Source of the DNA: Clostridium pasteurianum BC1
GTDB lineage: Bacteria > Bacillota > Clostridia > Clostridiales > Clostridiaceae
Direction: 5' to 3'
DNA: 64,000 nt
Assembly (NCBI RefSeq): GCF_000389635.1
Contig: NC_021182.1
Span: 3,100,001-3,164,000 of the forward strand
Both the position numbers and the translations under genes were made by a program. Within the stretch, counting starts at the first letter, position 1. Each line of letters begins with the position of its first letter. The notes beneath the pieces were generated by a model. That model was not told where the DNA came from. It worked only from the letters and a program-made list of their open reading frames with translations, and made no database searches. Below are positions 45,130-55,042 of this stretch, piece by piece.

Positions 45130-47709
45130 TTATCTGAATGGAATTATATTACTCTCACCTTCCATGTCCGTAACGTCCAAAGCGTCCGGCGGCACAATTC
45201 CGTATACTTTTAGATTAAGTAGCATTTTTTTGTTATAAGTATCAAATCTCATTGGCTTGCCATCAACCTTTATCAATTTATTAGAGAGACCTTCTAAATA
45301 TCCGGCTTTTGCTGCCTGCTTCTTAAAATCTTTACTATCTAGAATATTTATTCCTAGACTTGTATTCCTTATATGGACTCTTATCTGATTAAGCATTTCA
45401 GAAGTTTTAATAAACACCCCATCACCTCGACATTCCACCGCGTTAATTCCTTCTGCTCTTTTATCCTCAACGATATCGTTATAGAGAATTAACATTTGTT
45501 CCACTGTTGAATGTGCATCAGCTCCGCCATCAAGTATCTCAGTTTCTATATTTTTAATCACATGATCTTCATATTTAGTTATAGGTTTTAGATTATGTTT
45601 TTTAAATAAAATATTAAATATCTCAATGCCACAACATATATTGAGAGCAGTATTTAAGGGTCTGTTGCTTAATCCTTTAATGGATTGTTTCGCCGATTTT
45701 CTTATTTCTCTATATTCATCCACGTTAAGATTGAGAATTGTATCTATAAGACTTCTACCAAATTTATTCAAAATCTCTTCATTGGCAATTATCCACTCCA
45801 TAGCTTCAGTATGTTTTTCTTCTCTTTCCCTTCTGGATAGATATACAATACAGCTTCTCTCAATTAATGCTTTCTCCTGGTTAGGATAACTTTCTTCACC
45901 AACCAACACTAATGGCCTATTAAGCTGAAAGTCTTTTGATTTAAAGGATTTATCGCCCCTGCTTATAGTGGCCCTATCGTATAAATTTCTAAGAGTCTCA
46001 GAAAGTTTTGCAACCTTATATCTGTCTAGACTGGAAGGCTTAAATTCATCAAATAGCATTGGGTAATTTCCGTCTGATAATCCCTTTATAAGTGCAAATG
46101 GAGTAATTAAACCAATACTTTTTATATCTCTTTTCGGATAATTTAAGATTGGAGCTATAACATTTTCTAAGATTGTACTCTTACCACTGCCGCTCTCGCC
46201 TACGATTAACAAATGATGCAACTTTTCCTTCATTTTCTGATTCTGATATATTGCTAGATCATTTATAATTGTGCCTATAATGGAGATTGTTTTTTCAGGA
46301 GTTGCAAACCTTAAAATATGATTTTTGAGTTTCTTAAGTTCTTCAGCGCTTATGGGTTCTATCCCTATAACATCAGCGTTATTCCTCTTATCAGCCTTTA
46401 TAGTTTCAGTGGTCCCATTCTTACCTATAGCTCCATCATTGGTTATGAAAAGCAACTCTTCATTTTTCTCTTTAAATTTGACCCCCTGGTGAATTTCTTC
46501 TACTTCAAGAGCAAAATAATTGTTTATCCAGCTTTTAAGCTCTACCAAATTATCCATGTTTCCTGAAAAACTAAGGTCTATGGTCCCTAAGAAATTTCTG
46601 AAGCTCTTTAGATCATCAAAAACCGTGGAAGACCCTATTTTTTCTATGACATTACCTGTAGGAGATTTTAAAACTAGCTTAACTCCTTCTTGTTCTTCAT
46701 CTTCAAAGCTAATTCTAGTTGCCTTAATAAGCCTAAAATTGGTTATATTAATTCTATTTTCTTCAACATCATCTTTTTTAACTTTACGAACTATTTTATA
46801 AATTCCTTCTCTATCTTGCTGCAACTCATATTTATTCTTCAAATCTAAGGATCTACCAAAAGCCTTCAGTAAATCAAATTTATCATGGCCAGCATCTAAC
46901 CAGTCCGTAACATCTTTGTTGTCTCCTAAATTCTTTATTCCTGGAAGATTGATAAACTTAAATGCTTTGGCACACGCAAAGAGTTCATTGTATATATGCC
47001 ACTTATATTTTTCTCCAGCTTCACCAGTATCGCTGCAAACATAAATCTTAGCACCTTCAAGAATAGTTAAGTCTTTGCAACCTTTAATACTTGTAGCAAC
47101 ATACTTATCCTTTTTAAGCATACTGTTGAGTTTGTTGGCATCTTTTTCACCCTCACATATAATTACTATCTTATTATCTTTAATGCCCTCCAAAACGCTG
47201 TAATAGTTATATATGAGTTCATCCGTTCCACGTTTATTGATTACCTTGTCATCTTCTACATGATAGTAAGATAAATCTTTCTTTCCGTCGGATTTTAAGA
47301 ATTTTGCTTTATAATATACGACCTCGTTTTTACCATTAGCAAATTCAAATAACCCAAGAAGCTTTTGACCTTTCCTAAAATCACATTTTTCTATTTGCCA
47401 TTCAATATAACTTTTGATTTTTTCAGCCTGCTGCTCTTGACCATTCTTTTCTACTGGAAGTCCTAAATATTCTCTAGCTTCAGTATAATCAAAGTTTTTA
47501 AGTTTCATTATAAAGTCAATGGCATCCCCTTTTTCAGAACAACCCCAACATTTAAACCGTTCCTTATTGGCATCTGGAAAAAACTTAACAGAGAGTGAGG
47601 GCGTTTTTTCATTATGGAAGGGACATCTAATGTATCCCTGCCGATTGAAATGTTCTCCTATTTCTCTTTCTATAAGTTCTTTTAAATCTATATCCTGTAT
47701 TTCCACCAT
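45130..47709 (-). CDS. Phage DNA primase-helicase
   Basis: An 859-residue protein. The CHC2 zinc finger is at the N-terminus (C-P-F-H-N-E-K-T-P-S-L-S then C-W-G-C, residues 24-57). A TOPRIM region has I-I-C-E-G-E-K-D-A near residue 180 and C-S-D-T-G-E near 215. The AAA helicase part has Walker A V-G-E-S-G-S-G-K-S-T near residue 500 and M-L-F-D-E-F as Walker B. It would prime and unwind phage DNA. Largest gene of the early operon. Confidence 0.88.
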   Translation of the reverse strand: MVEIQDIDLKELIEREIGEHFNRQGYIRCPFHNEKTPSLSVKFFPDANKERFKCWGCSEKGDAIDFIMKLKNFDYTEAREYLGLPVEKNGQEQQAEKIKSYIEWQIEKCDFRKGQKLLGLFEFANGKNEVVYYKAKFLKSDGKKDLSYYHVEDDKVINKRGTDELIYNYYSVLEGIKDNKIVIICEGEKDANKLNSMLKKDKYVATSIKGCKDLTILEGAKIYVCSDTGEAGEKYKWHIYNELFACAKAFKFINLPGIKNLGDNKDVTDWLDAGHDKFDLLKAFGRSLDLKNKYELQQDREGIYKIVRKVKKDDVEENRINITNFRLIKATRISFEDEEQEGVKLVLKSPTGNVIEKIGSSTVFDDLKSFRNFLGTIDLSFSGNMDNLVELKSWINNYFALEVEEIHQGVKFKEKNEELLFITNDGAIGKNGTTETIKADKRNNADVIGIEPISAEELKKLKNHILRFATPEKTISIIGTIINDLAIYQNQKMKEKLHHLLIVGESGSGKSTILENVIAPILNYPKRDIKSIGLITPFALIKGLSDGNYPMLFDEFKPSSLDRYKVAKLSETLRNLYDRATISRGDKSFKSKDFQLNRPLVLVGEESYPNQEKALIERSCIVYLSRREREEKHTEAMEWIIANEEILNKFGRSLIDTILNLNVDEYREIRKSAKQSIKGLSNRPLNTALNICCGIEIFNILFKKHNLKPITKYEDHVIKNIETEILDGGADAHSTVEQMLILYNDIVEDKRAEGINAVECRGDGVFIKTSEMLNQIRVHIRNTSLGINILDSKDFKKQAAKAGYLEGLSNKLIKVDGKPMRFDTYNKKMLLNLKVYGIVPPDALDVTDMEGESNIIPFR

Positions 47710-47865
47710 CTCACCTCTTTTCTAAGTAAAATCAAATTTATTAACTATTTCAAATTAGGGTTAATTGTACATCTGATACACATAAGAACCGCCCATGTAT
47801 CGTGTTTCTTAAAATAATAAGGTATTCTTTTTAAATAATAAGTTCTTGAGTGATACTTCATATCT

Positions 47866-48447
47866 CTACGCCTCTATTTCCGGACTTAAATCCGTATCCA
47901 ATTCCTTTAAGAAATTCCTGACACTATAGTAAAGTTTCCTGTAAATCTCAAAACCTGAGTTGATTCTTTCAGTGAATATGGTGTCATATAAATATAGGTC
48001 CTGTATACTTGATAGCCTTCCTAAAAGAGCTTTTGGAGTATATAGACTCCTGTAATTGCCTGTCTTTATATTCTCCATACCGTTCTTATCTTCAATGATT
48101 AAATAAATCTTAATGCCTTTGGTCTTTGCTCTTTGAAGTTCTCTGATAAGTCTTACATCATCATGCGTGTCAGTTTCTTCGGCAAGATTTCCGGCAAGTT
48201 CATCTATGGAATTTTTGCGTTCTACTGCCACTGGAAAATATAAATCTCTGTAGATTCCCATTTCAGGTCTCTTGGTTATGATTGCGGTGTAGTCTCCTTC
48301 ATCAATCTTTTTCTTCTTATAGGGGACTTTCTTTTTATCCAAGTAATCCAAGATATGACCGTTAATTTGCTCTCTGGTATCATATAGAATCATGAAGTTT
48401 TCTTTTAAGAGCTTCTTGATTTCTGTTTCTGAAAATTTGTAATGCAT
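47866..48447 (-). CDS. ERCC4-type nuclease
   Basis: A 193-residue protein with the XPF/Mus81 nuclease signature: I-L-Y-D-T-R-E-Q near residue 20, E-G-D-Y-T-A near 49 and V-E-R-K-N-S near 73. Single-domain phage versions cut branched DNA in replication and recombination. The ATG overlaps the region just after the upstream zinc-ribbon stop. Confidence 0.85.
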   Translation of the reverse strand: MHYKFSETEIKKLLKENFMILYDTREQINGHILDYLDKKKVPYKKKKIDEGDYTAIITKRPEMGIYRDLYFPVAVERKNSIDELAGNLAEETDTHDDVRLIRELQRAKTKGIKIYLIIEDKNGMENIKTGNYRSLYTPKALLGRLSSIQDLYLYDTIFTERINSGFEIYRKLYYSVRNFLKELDTDLSPEIEA

Positions 48448-48609
48448 TCATTCACCTTCTTTTATTAATTGATTGTCATTTGATAATATCTGATTACAAC
48501 AATACCCAACTTCCTGCTTAGTTTTTGCACTTTCAACACCGCACTCAGGACATCTTTTAAAAATTCTATTTGTTATTAAACCGCAAACATCACACTTATA
48601 AAAAATCAA
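48448..48609 (-). CDS. 53-residue zinc-ribbon protein, TTG start
   Basis: Two Cys pairs (K-C-D-V-C-G and R-C-P-E-C-G) form a zinc ribbon, with an extra C-C further on. AAGGTG lies 8 bases before the TTG at 48609. The stop abuts the ERCC4 start, so the two are coupled. Confidence 0.6.
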   Translation of the reverse strand: MIFYKCDVCGLITNRIFKRCPECGVESAKTKQEVGYCCNQILSNDNQLIKEGE

Positions 48610-48652
48610 TTTTATATCACCTTATTTCGGATAATATTTGCAGGTCGAACTA

Positions 48653-48841
48653 CTAACAAAATTTTTCTGATATTTCATCATTAATATCTTTTCTCACACT
48701 TCTCACTTCATCAAGCAAGTCACATCTCCAACAACTTTCATCTTCATTGCATTTACAAGGTATATTTTTTAACTCTAAAATAGCATGTTTTAAATTTACA
48801 CTTGCCATAACTAAGTGTCTTTCCGTTTCTTCAATAATCAA
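48653..48841 (-). CDS. Small phage protein with Cys cluster
   Basis: About 62 residues from a TTG at 48841 behind GGGGGG. It shows a helical start (E-E-T-E-R-H-L-V-M-A-S-V-N-L) and P-C-K-C-N-E-D-E-S-C-W-R-C-D, four Cys that could bind zinc. A longer frame to 48880 exists but overlaps the previous gene. Function unknown. Confidence 0.55.
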   Translation of the reverse strand: MIIEETERHLVMASVNLKHAILELKNIPCKCNEDESCWRCDLLDEVRSVRKDINDEISEKFC

Positions 48842-48870
48842 ATTTATCCCCCCATTTTTTATATTCTGAA

Positions 48871-49035
48871 CTATTTCCACTTAACCTTACCCTTATATTG
48901 AACTGGATTAGACCAATCAATCTCTTGTCCGCATTTACATGTTTTCTCATGCATACATAAAAACTTTTTGCACTTAGGGCAGAAATAAGCATACCCAAGT
49001 TCTGAATCATACTTCCAAAGAATATTTTTAGCCAT
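48871..49035 (-). CDS. Zinc-binding small protein
   Basis: 54 residues with F-C-P-K-C-K-K-F-L-C and E-K-T-C-K-C-G, a rubredoxin-like or zinc-ribbon pattern. TTGGAGAGATATAT sets the start at the ATG at 49035. Longer upstream in-frame starts lack a site. It lies directly downstream of the radical SAM gene. Confidence 0.6.
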   Translation of the reverse strand: MAKNILWKYDSELGYAYFCPKCKKFLCMHEKTCKCGQEIDWSNPVQYKGKVKWK

Positions 49036-49064
49036 ATATATCTCTCCAATATTTGCATTCCGCA

Positions 49065-49925
49065 TTAACTTACTCTGTATTCCTCCCATTTTACTGTTTT
49101 AAAAACTGCTTTCATGTTTACCCATCTAGCAAAATTCTTTTGGTAATTATCGCTTTTATCAAAAGGCATTACAAAAGGACTAATCCCTAGTTCATTTAAC
49201 CTTTTCACCCTGTATAAATCTTCTTCCTCACTACTCCAATAGCCTATAAGTACATAACACATGATTTTGTAAGGTTTAATATATTTAATTACTTCTTTTA
49301 GCTTAGGTAATAAATCTATCTTAGTATTATCCCACGCTATGTGTATTTGTTTATAATGCTTTAGCTTATTTAAATAAAATGCCTGCTCTTCGTCCATGAT
49401 CCGCACATCAACACCATGTAAATTTACTGGCTGCTTCCACTCTAATAATTTATTAATTGCTGTTTTCCATTCAAGATTAGCAAAGAAATTATTGTCTAAT
49501 ACTTCCATGTGATTACCCTTGGGATTAAGTTCCATAGGCTCTACTGGACATATATAACCCTCTTTTTCTCTCACTACACAGAATGGGCAATTTCTTATAC
49601 ACCCCCTGCTAAAGAACTGCATTGAATAATCATGTTGAGGATATATAGAATAATCTAGCTTTCTTATACTATCAATTTCTAATGGAAGTTTTGATTTAAT
49701 GTCAAATCCTGTGCCTCCTTTGATTATTTCAGCATCAGGATAGTATTTATAATCATCAGTAAATTTAAATAACTTACTAGCATACACTTTATCTATCTTG
49801 GCAAAGGCATCAAGTAAAGGACTATGATATGCTACATCATCACCTTTTGCTTTGTGATATGCTGATATTTTCATAAGAGCAATATTAGGCATTTTGCTAT
49901 CAATATCAACTAATCTAATTTCCAT
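49065..49925 (-). CDS. Phage-encoded radical SAM protein
   Basis: A 286-residue protein with the [4Fe-4S] motif C-I-R-N-C-P-F-C near residue 110 (CxxxCxxC). It has a short N-terminal part like the cobalamin-binding/MiaB-type leader (P-N-I-A-L-M-K-I) and a TIM-barrel-like rest (V-N-L-H-G-V-D-V-R-I). The radical chemistry follows from the family. The substrate is unknown. It sits in the early operon between recombination and replication genes, so nucleic acid or nucleotide modification is a reasonable guess. Confidence 0.8.
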   Translation of the reverse strand: MEIRLVDIDSKMPNIALMKISAYHKAKGDDVAYHSPLLDAFAKIDKVYASKLFKFTDDYKYYPDAEIIKGGTGFDIKSKLPLEIDSIRKLDYSIYPQHDYSMQFFSRGCIRNCPFCVVREKEGYICPVEPMELNPKGNHMEVLDNNFFANLEWKTAINKLLEWKQPVNLHGVDVRIMDEEQAFYLNKLKHYKQIHIAWDNTKIDLLPKLKEVIKYIKPYKIMCYVLIGYWSSEEEDLYRVKRLNELGISPFVMPFDKSDNYQKNFARWVNMKAVFKTVKWEEYRVS

Positions 49926-50026
49926 TCTTCACCCGCCTTTAATATGTCTTATTTTCAAACAACTTGCAAATTCTGTATATTAATTATAAAATTATCTTAT
50001 ATTAATAATTTATGGAGGCCTTAACT

Positions 50027-50179
50027 ATGAAAAGAAAATTACTTTTAACATTAGTCTTTAGTGTGCTTATAGTATCATTCTGTTATTACACTAGGTATAA
50101 AAATATAAATCAAAAGCAGAATAACAATCAAGTTATCAGGCCTAAAATTATTCATCCTAGAATAGATGGGTCATATTAA
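50027..50179 (+). CDS. 50-residue single-pass membrane protein
   Basis: ATG with GGAGG 8 bases upstream, then M-K-R-K-L-L-L-T-L-V-F-S-V-L-I-V-S-F-C, a signal-anchor, and a short Asn/Lys-rich tail. It runs opposite to the surrounding phage operon. Function unknown. Confidence 0.5.
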   Translation: MKRKLLLTLVFSVLIVSFCYYTRYKNINQKQNNNQVIRPKIIHPRIDGSY

Positions 50180-50399
50180 ATAACAACACCAAACAAATCA
50201 ACCTATTAATATCACTAAGCCTATTTAATTATTAAAGTACATCTTCAATCCTAGTTAATTCGCCATTTTATCAAAAGTGTAATCTCATTTCTTATGTGTA
50301 TAGCTATATAGTGAAAAAATATGAACCTCTCCGATATGCTCAACGTATAATAAAAAAGTAAACAAAACTATTCTTATTATCTTGTGGGAGGGATAAATT

Positions 50400-50771
50400 A
50401 TGCCTAATTCAATAAACGATGTGTCACAATCTAAACAACAACTTAAGTGCACTGGAACACAGACTCATGTACATGAATTTGAACAGAGTACTAAATTAGC
50501 TGAAGAAGGAGACGATAGACACAATCACCGAGTAGCAGGAGTTACAAGTGAAGTTATACCAATACCTGGTACTAATAACCATGTGCATGCAATATTGAGT
50601 AATACCGATTTTCTTGATCATCACCATGAAATTGGAGTAACAACTGGGCCTAATATACCAATACCTGGTACTAATAAACATGTGCACGTTGTTAGCGGCG
50701 CTACAACAATTGATGATGGGCACAACCATAACTTTCTTTTTACTACTCAGATTGACAGTCCTCTTGTATAA
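50400..50771 (+). CDS. YmaF family histidine-rich protein
   Basis: A 123-residue protein with the repeating His pattern H-V-H-E, H-N-H-R, H-V-H-A, H-H-H-E, H-V-H-V, H-N-H-N. The segment I-P-G-T-N-x-H-V-H occurs twice, so the protein is built from internal repeats and may bind metals. The family is common in spore formers and has no proven role. GGGAGG before the ATG. It is transcribed against the phage operon, like a moron gene. Confidence 0.8.
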   Translation: MPNSINDVSQSKQQLKCTGTQTHVHEFEQSTKLAEEGDDRHNHRVAGVTSEVIPIPGTNNHVHAILSNTDFLDHHHEIGVTTGPNIPIPGTNKHVHVVSGATTIDDGHNHNFLFTTQIDSPLV

Positions 50772-50779
50772 GTACACTT

Positions 50780-50816
50780 GGAGAGATGGCTATTTTAAGG
50801 TCGTCTCTTTTTAAAA
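50780..50816 (+). terminator. Terminator after the YmaF gene
   Basis: GGAGAGATGGC pairs imperfectly with GGTCGTCTC around a short loop, then TTTTTAAA. It closes the two-gene rightward unit. Confidence 0.6.
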
Positions 50817-50933
50817 TCTATTCTATAATTGTTGCCCTTTTGTTTAAGTATCTTCTAAACAATCAATATTAATTACTCTATTCAGTTCCATTGTTTCACC
50901 GCCTGAAGATTCGTACTATATTCAAATTCCGAA

Positions 50934-51374
50934 CTAGAATGGAATGTCCCCATCATCTATGGGTGTAATATCTCCGTATTCAGTATCAGTATTCTTTACT
51001 GGTTCAAGAACTTTTCCGCCTTGATTATTTATCTCTCCATCAACTGGTTTCTTATCCCATTCAAGGAACTGTACCTCATCAGCCACTATTTCAGTAACGT
51101 AAACTCTATGACCGTCTTTAGCTTCATAATTCCTGGTCTGTATTCTTCCTGAGATTCCAGCAAGTTTGCCTTTGTTTAAATAATTTGCTGAGGATTCTGC
51201 TGTTTTGCCCCATACCACTATGGGAATAAAATCTGCTTCTCTTTTTCCCGTATTTTTGTCAGTAAAATTCCTATCTACTGCTAAAGTAAATGTGCAAACT
51301 GCATTTCCGGAACCGGGCGTAAATTTAAGTTCCGGATCCTTTGTGAGTCTACCTATTAAAACAACTCTGTTCAT
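50934..51374 (-). CDS. ssb: Phage single-stranded DNA-binding protein
   Basis: A 146-residue SSB with the OB-fold start [15 protein letters not shown], the central [10 protein letters not shown] and the partner-recruiting tip D-I-P-F. GAGGTG lies before the ATG. It acts with Bet and the primase-helicase. Confidence 0.95.
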   Translation of the reverse strand: MNRVVLIGRLTKDPELKFTPGSGNAVCTFTLAVDRNFTDKNTGKREADFIPIVVWGKTAESSANYLNKGKLAGISGRIQTRNYEAKDGHRVYVTEIVADEVQFLEWDKKPVDGEINNQGGKVLEPVKNTDTEYGDITPIDDGDIPF

Positions 51375-51384
51375 TTATTTCACC

Positions 51385-52008
51385 TCACTGTTTAAATTTA
51401 ACTTGGTTACTATTTTCGCCAGGTTCAAAATGATCCTCTAATATATAACTAGATTCCAAATCTGCTGTATGGAGAGCAACACCAGCTTTATACATATTCC
51501 AAGCTGTACTTATAGTATTTAAATTTTCTTTAGCTTCATAGCCACCCATATGCCAACGGATAAGGATAACTTCTTCTTTAGTTAGTTTTATAAATTGCTG
51601 AAGCAATATAACGCTCTTTTCACCATGTCCTATAGGCATTAAATCATTAACCCCATACGCAGGTGTTTTAATCCATTTCGGTTTTTCACCTGTTTTTGCA
51701 ATATTAACGTTCTTGTCATAAACAGTATAAAAATTCACTTTGCAAATATCGTGAAGCAATGAAGAAATTGTAACCGTGTCATAGCTTAGTCCAAAATCAT
51801 ATATTTCATTTTTTCTTTTGAATAATTCATAGACATTAAAACTATGCTCTGCAAGTCCTCCTGAAAAATTTCCATGGAATCTGGTTGAAGCGGGGGCGGT
51901 AAAAAAATCGCCCTCTACCAAATATTTAACAACCTTATCTATATTTTCTCTTTTGACATTACTCAAAAGATTTATTATTTGTTCTTTAACTACCTTTATA
52001 TCTTTCAT
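51385..52008 (-). CDS. HD-domain phosphohydrolase
   Basis: A 207-residue protein. The HD signature is H-S-F-N-V near residue 53, S-S-L-L-H-D-I-C-K near residue 82, a later H-G and H-T-A-D-L. Phage HD proteins cleave nucleotides or nucleic acid phosphates. The exact substrate is unknown. AAGGAGG before the ATG. Confidence 0.8.
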   Translation of the reverse strand: MKDIKVVKEQIINLLSNVKRENIDKVVKYLVEGDFFTAPASTRFHGNFSGGLAEHSFNVYELFKRKNEIYDFGLSYDTVTISSLLHDICKVNFYTVYDKNVNIAKTGEKPKWIKTPAYGVNDLMPIGHGEKSVILLQQFIKLTKEEVILIRWHMGGYEAKENLNTISTAWNMYKAGVALHTADLESSYILEDHFEPGENSNQVKFKQ

Positions 52009-52295
52009 GCTTGCCTCCTTATAGATAGCTTTGTTCGTAAATAATCATTTTCTTCCTGAAGCTTATCTGCTTTTGTTTCTACTTCTGATAATCTATCCTG
52101 TAATGATATATAGGTTTCTTTTTCTTCGTGCAGCATTTCATCTATTGTGTGAAAAAGTTTATTAAATGCGTCCCATGTGCCAGTTATCCACGTTCCATCT
52201 GAAAACTTAAATATAATATTGTCACTATTGCGGTCTAATGGCTTGAATGAATACTTGTCATTTTCTTCTAAAAATATATTTGCATTTGAAATCAT
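52005..52295 (-). CDS. Small phage protein with coiled-coil end
   Basis: 96 residues: a beta-rich first half (I-I-F-K-F-S-D-G-T-W-I-T-G) and a C-terminal coiled coil (L-S-E-V-E-T-K-A-D-K-L-Q-E-E). It overlaps the HD gene by 4 bases. No family recognised. Confidence 0.6.
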   Translation of the reverse strand: MISNANIFLEENDKYSFKPLDRNSDNIIFKFSDGTWITGTWDAFNKLFHTIDEMLHEEKETYISLQDRLSEVETKADKLQEENDYLRTKLSIRRQA

Positions 52296-52310
52296 GAGAT
52301 CACCTCTTAA

Positions 52311-53267
52311 TTAAAATGGTTCCGTGTCACTCTCATCTTCTGGTGGAGCATCAGGTCCAGGATCATCATTTACAGGAGTTACCTCAACATCTACAACCTC
52401 AGTGTATTCTTCAACTAATTTTAGAAGAGTATTTGCACTTTCATAAGTTAACCCTCTAAGACTTATTTTGTGCTCATTTGCTAGTGCTTCAAGCTTACTT
52501 ACATCTGCTTCTTTACCTTCACCAATTACAAGTCCCTTTTGAGCTCCTAGCTGCATCAAATATTCTTTTTGCTCTCTCTGTACTGGCTTTGGCTGCTCTG
52601 GTACCTCATTTTCTTTTTCTATTTCCTTTTCAGGATCTACTGGCTCAGTGTTTAAATCTTTATCATCAACATTCATTTCTTCAGCTACATACAAACCTTC
52701 AAATTCTTCTGGATATGCTTCCCTAAGAGCCTGGACTAATGCGACCTTTCTTATCATCGTTGCCGGTCTTTGGGTCCAGTTAGAGTTTGTTGTACCATCT
52801 GCTTTTTTGCCTATATATTCATCTAATGTAACTGTAATTTCAGTAGGGAATTTTTTATTTTTTCTGTAAGCTTTAGCCCATCCACCAACTAGCATTTCTT
52901 GACCTTTAAGATAGAATGTTCCGCTTCTCTGCTCAACCTCTTTTTTTAGATTAACAACTATTATTCCTGCCTCATGTCCTTCACTATCTTGATTTCTTAA
53001 TTCTCTCTTGGTAAAAGTATCTTTGCCAACTATCATGGCTGCTGGCTTATTGCCGAATTTTACTAGATATGCTTCTCTTAAGAATGGATTTAATTTTTGA
53101 CCTTTGCATAATTGGAGGAAAACTCCTACTTCTTCATCTGTAACTCGTGTTGGATCACCGCTCACTAAATATTTTTTTACTATAGTAGAAGTTAGTTTTA
53201 TTGGAGTTCCATTAACTTCATACTCAACTCTACCCATTGCTAAAACATCAGTATTATCATTTCTCAT
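52311..53267 (-). CDS. bet: Phage recombination protein Bet (RecT-type annealase)
   Basis: A 318-residue protein. The conserved Bet core includes F-L-Q-L-C-K-G-Q-K-L-N-P-F near residue 48, A-A-M-I-V-G-K-D-T-F and R-K-V-A-L-V-Q-A-L-R-E-A-Y-P. The C-terminal third is acidic and proline-rich. It anneals single strands. The start overlaps the stop of the SbcC-like gene by one base (TAATG), so the two act together. A lambda-type exonuclease is not present. Confidence 0.9.
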   Translation of the reverse strand: MRNDNTDVLAMGRVEYEVNGTPIKLTSTIVKKYLVSGDPTRVTDEEVGVFLQLCKGQKLNPFLREAYLVKFGNKPAAMIVGKDTFTKRELRNQDSEGHEAGIIVVNLKKEVEQRSGTFYLKGQEMLVGGWAKAYRKNKKFPTEITVTLDEYIGKKADGTTNSNWTQRPATMIRKVALVQALREAYPEEFEGLYVAEEMNVDDKDLNTEPVDPEKEIEKENEVPEQPKPVQREQKEYLMQLGAQKGLVIGEGKEADVSKLEALANEHKISLRGLTYESANTLLKLVEEYTEVVDVEVTPVNDDPGPDAPPEDESDTEPF

Positions 53268-54948
53268 TATTTAAGCACCTCAACTTTCAATTCTCGACCT
53301 TCAACTACTTTGGCCATAATCATTTGTGTATCTAATTCCCGTATAACTGTAATGCTCTCTGCATTATCTATAAAAACTGGGAAATGTAAGTCCATCATAT
53401 TTGAAACAAAGTTACTCATTTCAAGTCCAGCCTTTATTTTTTCTGCATTAGATAACTTATTGAATTCTCTACCTTCATATAGGATTTTAAAATCATCTTT
53501 AAGCTCTCCATCTTTGGTTAATTTTTCAAATTGCAACTCTACTTTATCTAGGTACTTACCTATAATCTCAGTTTGCTTTTTAAGTTTTATAGAGTTGTAC
53601 TGCTTACCGGCATCTATAGCAACTTTTAATTCTGCTATTTTTAGCTTGGAGTTTTCAATTTCTCTCTTGGATTTTTCTATATCATGCTTGATTTTTTCAT
53701 TCTGCTTTTCAAGAGCTTCTATATTTGAGTTATGAGCAAAAATTCTTCTCTCTTCCTCATCAAGCTCTAATACTTTTGCTTTTATTGATGTGATTTTCTC
53801 TTTTCTGGATTCTTCCTCTTTTGATTTTTCTGCTGCAAGTTCACTTATTTCTTTTTGAATGGCTTCTATTTGATATTTAAGTCCTATCTCCCATTCCTGA
53901 ACTACTTTCGCATTTTCAGCCTTGGTAATTTCATTTTCTTTCTCCCATTCTTCTATTTCTTTTTTCTTGGCAACACCTTTAATTTGTATATCCTTTAATT
54001 CTTTTTCTAAATTAGCTTTTAGAGTCGCATTAAGGTCAATTTCATTGCCGCAGTTATCGCAAGTAACTACATTCTTACCAAGATTAGATATTTTGGCTTT
54101 AATCTCTTTAAATCTCTTAAGTAAACTGTCCTTCTCTGCTTTATGCCACTTAGTATCATTTATAGGCTTTACATCAAAATATCCTTTAGAAAGTTCTAAT
54201 TGTAATTTTCTCTTTTTATTTTCTAATTCATCAAACTTAGGATCTTTAATTACTGATTCCAAAGTTTTGAGTTGTTCTTTGAGATTCTTCAGCTCTGTAT
54301 TATCAAAACTCTTTCTTTCAGAAATATCTATAGGTTTGGCACCTTCAATGACCCCCTCTAAGAATATAATGTTTTCTTCCTGGTCCTTAAGCTCTGCTCT
54401 CTTATCTGTAAGAAAAGTCTCAGGAGTTCTAAATTTATTCTTTTCTAATTTTTCCTTTAAGAAGTCCCCTAGCTCTGCAAATATTTCTTCCTTGCTTATT
54501 GGCTTTAAGATACTGGATAAAAGATTCTTTGCATCTTTTGGAGCTAAATTAGGAAAGTAATAAGGATTTAATATACTGAGGAAAACATCTTTGCTCTTAT
54601 AAAGGTCCTTTGAGATATCATTATTGGTTACCTTAACATCATTTAGATAAATCTCATTACTGGAGCCTTTCTTTCTCCTGATTAAAGTTTGTGGCGTTCC
54701 ATCTATCTCGAAATCAAGTACGACCTCAGTTAACTTCGGCTTTTTATCATTAACATGCCTTGCTGTAGCTTTTTCATTTCCGTTAATATCACAACCAGTT
54801 ATAGCCCACGCTATTGCTTCACCTATGCTAGACTTTCCCAGACCATTATCACCACTTACTAATGTTCTCTTTTACCTAAGACAAATTCACATTCGTCTAC
54901 GTAGCCTTTAAAGCCTTTTATGGCTATCTTATTTATATTTACCTGCAT
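53267..54948 (-). pseudogene. SbcC/Rad50-like ATPase with a frameshift
   Basis: The gene begins at the ATG at 54948 (GGAGG upstream) with I-A-I-K-G-F-K-G-Y and stops after about 29 codons. In the -1/+2 related frame the Walker A loop S-G-D-N-G-L-G-K-S-S follows and stays open to 53267. That second part lacks any ATG, GTG or TTG until 54260, as expected if the true start is upstream. The break lies in GGTAAAAGAGAACATT at about 54861-54876. It has a CxxC hook (C-D-N-C-G) and coiled coils. One missing base would restore a protein of about 560 residues. Confidence 0.75.
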
Positions 54949-55042
54949 TTATATTTCCTCCTATTTGACTTTTACCCTCATTCCATAGTAGAATAGGGAT
55001 ACACTATTTTATTTATTGGCTCTTTTTCTAAGAGCTCTTTTT

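Noticed and set aside
48831-49058. 75-codon leftward frame overlapping the zinc-binding gene
   Set aside because: Shifted-frame shadow; the other frame has the Cys motifs and the ribosome site.
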